In this document: one piece after another, positions 61,747 to 64,000 of the stretch
Layout: the number at the start of each line of letters is the position of its first letter
Numbering within the stretch: the first letter of the stretch is position 1
NCBI GenBank assembly: GCA_965204705.1
Contig: OZ242006.1
Span: forward strand, 992,001 to 1,056,000
Reading direction: 5' to 3'
Source of the DNA: Bin5 sp965204705
Lineage (GTDB): Bacteria > Chloroflexota > Anaerolineae > Caldilineales > Caldilineaceae
DNA: 64,000 nucleotides
Notes under the pieces: model-generated
Told to the model about the DNA's origin: nothing
The model's input: only the letters and a program-made list of their open reading frames with translations
Database searches by the model: none
Made by a program: the position numbers and the translations under genes

Positions 61747-62071
61747 AGTCCAAAATGGGCGTGAACTTTCGTACACCTCTGGCAAAGACTGAGCTAAAGG
61801 CAATTCGCGTCCCCAAGCAGAGCAAGCGCCGTTCCCTCTGACCACTGACCACTAACCACTGCAGTTTGGCGGTCGGGCCTTCGGCCCTCCCTTGTGCGGG
61901 GGGACTCCCCCCGCAACGCCCCCCCAACACCATGCCACGTTGGCGCCGCGTCGCCGGCGAACTGTCTATGCCGCCGGTCGACCACCCACGTCGTGCCGCG
62001 AAGCCGTCCGACGTGACCACGGTAGGGGCAGGCCTTGTGCCTGCCCACTCTTTCCCCAAAATCGGATTGCA
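61747..62071 (+). repeat. REP-like modular repeat, long copy 4
   Basis: About 325 bp matching 21284-21613. Core at 61838-61925: TGACCACTGACCACTAACCACTGCAGTT, GGGCC-TTC-GGCCC, GCGGGGGG-ACT-CCCCCCGC, GCAACGCCCCCC. The right arm again has GGGGCAGGC-CTTGT-GCCTGCCC. It lies after the ligase genes. The rest of 61703-62315 shows no gene. Confidence 0.8.
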
Positions 62072-62315
62072 CCCATCTCCCTCCGTAAAACTCGTCCGAG
62101 TTTACCATCTGCAGCCGCTTTCAATCTTATGCAGCTGCAGACCAATCCCTCGACCCCACCGGTTGGCTTCCTCGGCCCATTAGGGCACGCCTCCTCCTGA
62201 GTGCCCGCCTGCATGATCTGCCGCCATTCATGAATTGCTGGCATCAACCCCCACCACCGTGTTAGAATATATGTGCCAATCGCACCGCCGCAGCCTCTAT
62301 ACCGAAGGAAAGCGC

Positions 62316-63197
62316 ATGGAATCCTCTGAGCAGGCGCCGGGCACGCCTCAACCACAGACAGATCAACCCCTGTCAAACAGAGCCACCCAAACCGAAGTCG
62401 TCTCGCCGAACCGCACGCCGGACAGTTCCTGGGCGCCGGATAACGGACGTCGAGTCACGCTCGAAGAGTACTGGGATAAGTGGTATGAAAATCCCTACCC
62501 GGATCTCGACGTCAGTTACGAGTGGAATAACGGCATACTGGAGGCCAAACCCTTACATAATGGCCCCGAAATCCGCCTTTGCAACTGGTTCCTCACCCTC
62601 CTGCTCCGAAACGTGGAGACTTATGGTCACGCGTCTCTGATCAACCTGGAAACCGGTTTTGTTCTGAAGATCCAAGACGAATCCGACCCCAAAGGTGAGC
62701 GCGTCCAGGTGCGCAAACCGGACATAGGCGTGATTCTTAACGCCAACCCCGTGTCGTGGGGAGCGATCGATCAACGACACTTTGACGGAGTCTGCGACAT
62801 AGTTGTCGAGTCAGTGTCCGATTCGACGCTTGCTGAAGTTCTACGTGATACGGTGGAAAAGAGAGAGGACTATGCCCTGGGCGGTGTAAAGGAGTATTAC
62901 ATCCTGGACCCAAAGGGTGAACGTATGCGATTCTACAGTCTCGAGTCGAGCGAACAGTATGTAGAGATCCCGCCCGACGTGAATAATGTAATTCGTTCAG
63001 ATGTATTGCCCGGTCTTCAATTCCGGCTGGAGGATCTTCAGCGCAGACCTAGGCTGGAGGAGTTGGCCCTGGACGATGTGTATTCTGAATACGTGATTCC
63101 GGGATTCCAAGCCGCTGTAACAAGGGCTGCAAAGGCTGAAGAACGACTGCTGGAATTGGAGGCTGAATTGGCCAGACTCCGCGAACGGTCCTCTTGA
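62316..63197 (+). CDS. Uma2 family (DUF820) protein with a coiled-coil tail
   Basis: 293 residues from ATG 62316 (GAAGGAAA upstream). A polar N-terminus of about 45 residues precedes the Uma2 core: YEWNNGILEAKPL, VRKPDIGVILN, CDIVVESVSDST, KREDYALGGVKEYYILDPKG. The last 50 residues (AAKAEERLLELEAELARLRERSS) are a coiled coil not seen in the other Uma2 proteins here. Differs clearly from the pair at 1168 and 8113 and lacks the TTGACA/GAAC-N4-GTTC upstream. Confidence 0.82.
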   Translation: MESSEQAPGTPQPQTDQPLSNRATQTEVVSPNRTPDSSWAPDNGRRVTLEEYWDKWYENPYPDLDVSYEWNNGILEAKPLHNGPEIRLCNWFLTLLLRNVETYGHASLINLETGFVLKIQDESDPKGERVQVRKPDIGVILNANPVSWGAIDQRHFDGVCDIVVESVSDSTLAEVLRDTVEKREDYALGGVKEYYILDPKGERMRFYSLESSEQYVEIPPDVNNVIRSDVLPGLQFRLEDLQRRPRLEELALDDVYSEYVIPGFQAAVTRAAKAEERLLELEAELARLRERSS

Positions 63198-63301
63198 ACC
63201 TTTTCGCAACTGCAATACCGCATTCCATCTGCAACCCTCAGCGGCCCGAGAAATTGCCCTCTCACGACAAATAACTCAAAACTGCCGTTACGATTCAGGC
63301 C

Positions 63302-63353
63302 CTGACCACTGCAGTTCGGCGCGACCGGCCGCAAGCGGCCTCCTCACGCCCCC
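63302..63353 (+). repeat. Short, diverged REP-like repeat
   Basis: CTGACCACTGCAGTTCGG followed by GACCGGCCGCAAGCGGCC and CACGCCCCC. Same order as the modular repeat but with other hairpin sequence. Confidence 0.45.
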
Positions 63354-63354
63354 T

Positions 63355-64000
63355 TCACTCCACCCACAACTTCACAATCTCATCCGCATCAAACCGCGGC
63401 AGAGCCACCCGTCTTCCCTCCCGTAACCCGTAAACCCCCTCCCCCGTCGGCAAAACGCGCCCAATAACCCGCCCCTGCCACCCAATCCTCCGCCACAAAC
63501 CCTGCACCGCGTCCACATTCTCCGGCGCAGCCGCTGCCAGCAACCCGCCCGACGCGATCGTACCCAGCGGATCCAGCCCGAACGCCGCGCACGCCGCCGC
63601 CGTCAACCGCGTCACCGGCACCGCCGACAGCTCCACCTCCAACCCGCACCCCGAAGCATCAGCCAGCTCCCACAATCCCGTCGCCACACCGCCCTCCGTC
63701 GGATCGTGCATCGCCGTCACCAGCTCCGCTTCCGCCGCTGCCAGCGCCGGCCCCAGCACACTGATTCCCGGCTCGTACAGATAGTTCGCCGCCTCATCCA
63801 GCTCCGCCTCCGACCAACCCTGCTCCAGCAACGTCTCCCGCATCTCCCGTGCAATGATCGACGTCCCCTCAACCCCCGCGCTCCCCGCCAGCAGCACCGC
63901 GTCCCCGGGCCGGCAGCCGCCCGTCCGCACCACCTTGCCCCGTGCCACCTCTCCCAACAGCGTCCCCGCCACAACCGGCTGATTCACCGCAGCCGTCACC
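63355..64000 (-). CDS. AIR synthase-related/HypE-like protein, C-terminal part
   Basis: The frame is open to the window edge, so the gene begins beyond 64000. At least 214 residues. GDAVLLAGSAGVEGTSIIAREMRE, VTAMHDPTEGGVATGLWELADASGCGLEVE and GTIASGGLLAAAAPENV are the hallmarks of the C-terminal domain of the PurM/HypE/ThiL superfamily. HypE needs a C-terminal PRIC-like Cys; here the end is KLWVE, so it is an AIR synthase-related protein of other function. It is convergent with the Uma2 gene. Confidence 0.85.
   Translation of the reverse strand, partial: VTAAVNQPVVAGTLLGEVARGKVVRTGGCRPGDAVLLAGSAGVEGTSIIAREMRETLLEQGWSEAELDEAANYLYEPGISVLGPALAAAEAELVTAMHDPTEGGVATGLWELADASGCGLEVELSAVPVTRLTAAACAAFGLDPLGTIASGGLLAAAAPENVDAVQGLWRRIGWQGRVIGRVLPTGEGVYGLREGRRVALPRFDADEIVKLWVE

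Noticed and set aside
1..64000. tRNA, rRNA or riboswitch
   Set aside because: None could be recognised by reading; a covariance-model scan would be needed to exclude them.

Overview
The window reads as a piece of a Chloroflexota chromosome, most likely Caldilineaceae or a close relative. This is inferred from style: GC-rich coding, lipoproteins that begin with an (A)AACVP or AACAP lipobox behind Tat twin-arginine signals, many CUT1 sugar ABC importers, Uma2-family nucleases and REP-like intergenic repeats. No rRNA, tRNA or CRISPR array was seen, so the placement is not proven.

Layout. 1-814 is the 3' part of an amidohydrolase. 1168-8694 holds Uma2 genes and a sugar importer (substrate-binding protein, two permeases, then a second near-duplicate binding protein). 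A 296-bp tandem duplication at 7691-8288 has left a broken Uma2 copy before an intact one. The intact copy leads a compact three-gene unit (Uma2 nuclease, AAA ATPase, DUF4276/Toprim-like protein; 8113-10525) that looks like an anti-phage or DNA-damage module. The Uma2 genes share a TTGACA plus GAAC-N4-GTTC (LexA-box-like) upstream region. An IS5-type element with a -1 frameshift follows (10591-11420).

11428-20360 is a minus-strand catabolic block: peptide/oligosaccharide-type ABC binding protein and two permeases, two paralogous TIM-barrel glycosidase-like proteins and a Gfo/Idh/MocA oxidoreductase. 21796-24942 has a Doc toxin-antitoxin pair, a sugar isomerase-like protein and a duplicate of the oxidoreductase. 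Two well-kept and one decayed MITE-like elements (12527, 22448, 23650) carry the terminal repeats of the IS5-type element.

25320-29877 (minus) encodes a Kelch lipoprotein, an amidase and a fused aldolase/short-chain dehydrogenase. 31319-43228 (plus) holds two CUT1 importers. One is followed by a sialidase-like protein. The other is followed by the only MalK-type ATPase of the window, an IolE-like isomerase/dehydratase and a TPR-esterase fusion. 43430-49401 (minus) is a CUT1 importer bracketed by two DegT/DnrJ aminotransferases.

49864-57368 looks like a four-carbon acid sugar pathway: zinc alcohol dehydrogenase, HPS/KGPDC-type TIM barrel, LarA-like protein, PdxA2-like dehydrogenase, a DegT aminotransferase and a DUF1537 kinase. 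57486-61702 holds a small unknown protein, a circularly permuted ATP-grasp protein and two tandem GCS2-type carboxylate-amine ligases, a candidate peptide or amide synthesis cassette. The window ends with another Uma2 protein and the C-terminal part of a HypE/AIR-synthase-like protein.

Overall the region is specialised for uptake and breakdown of plant- or host-derived sugars, sugar acids and glycans, with mobile and defence genes inserted. A modular hairpin repeat recurs at about 5.8, 21.3, 30.7 and 61.8 kb, and hairpins sit in each of the five binding-protein/permease gaps.
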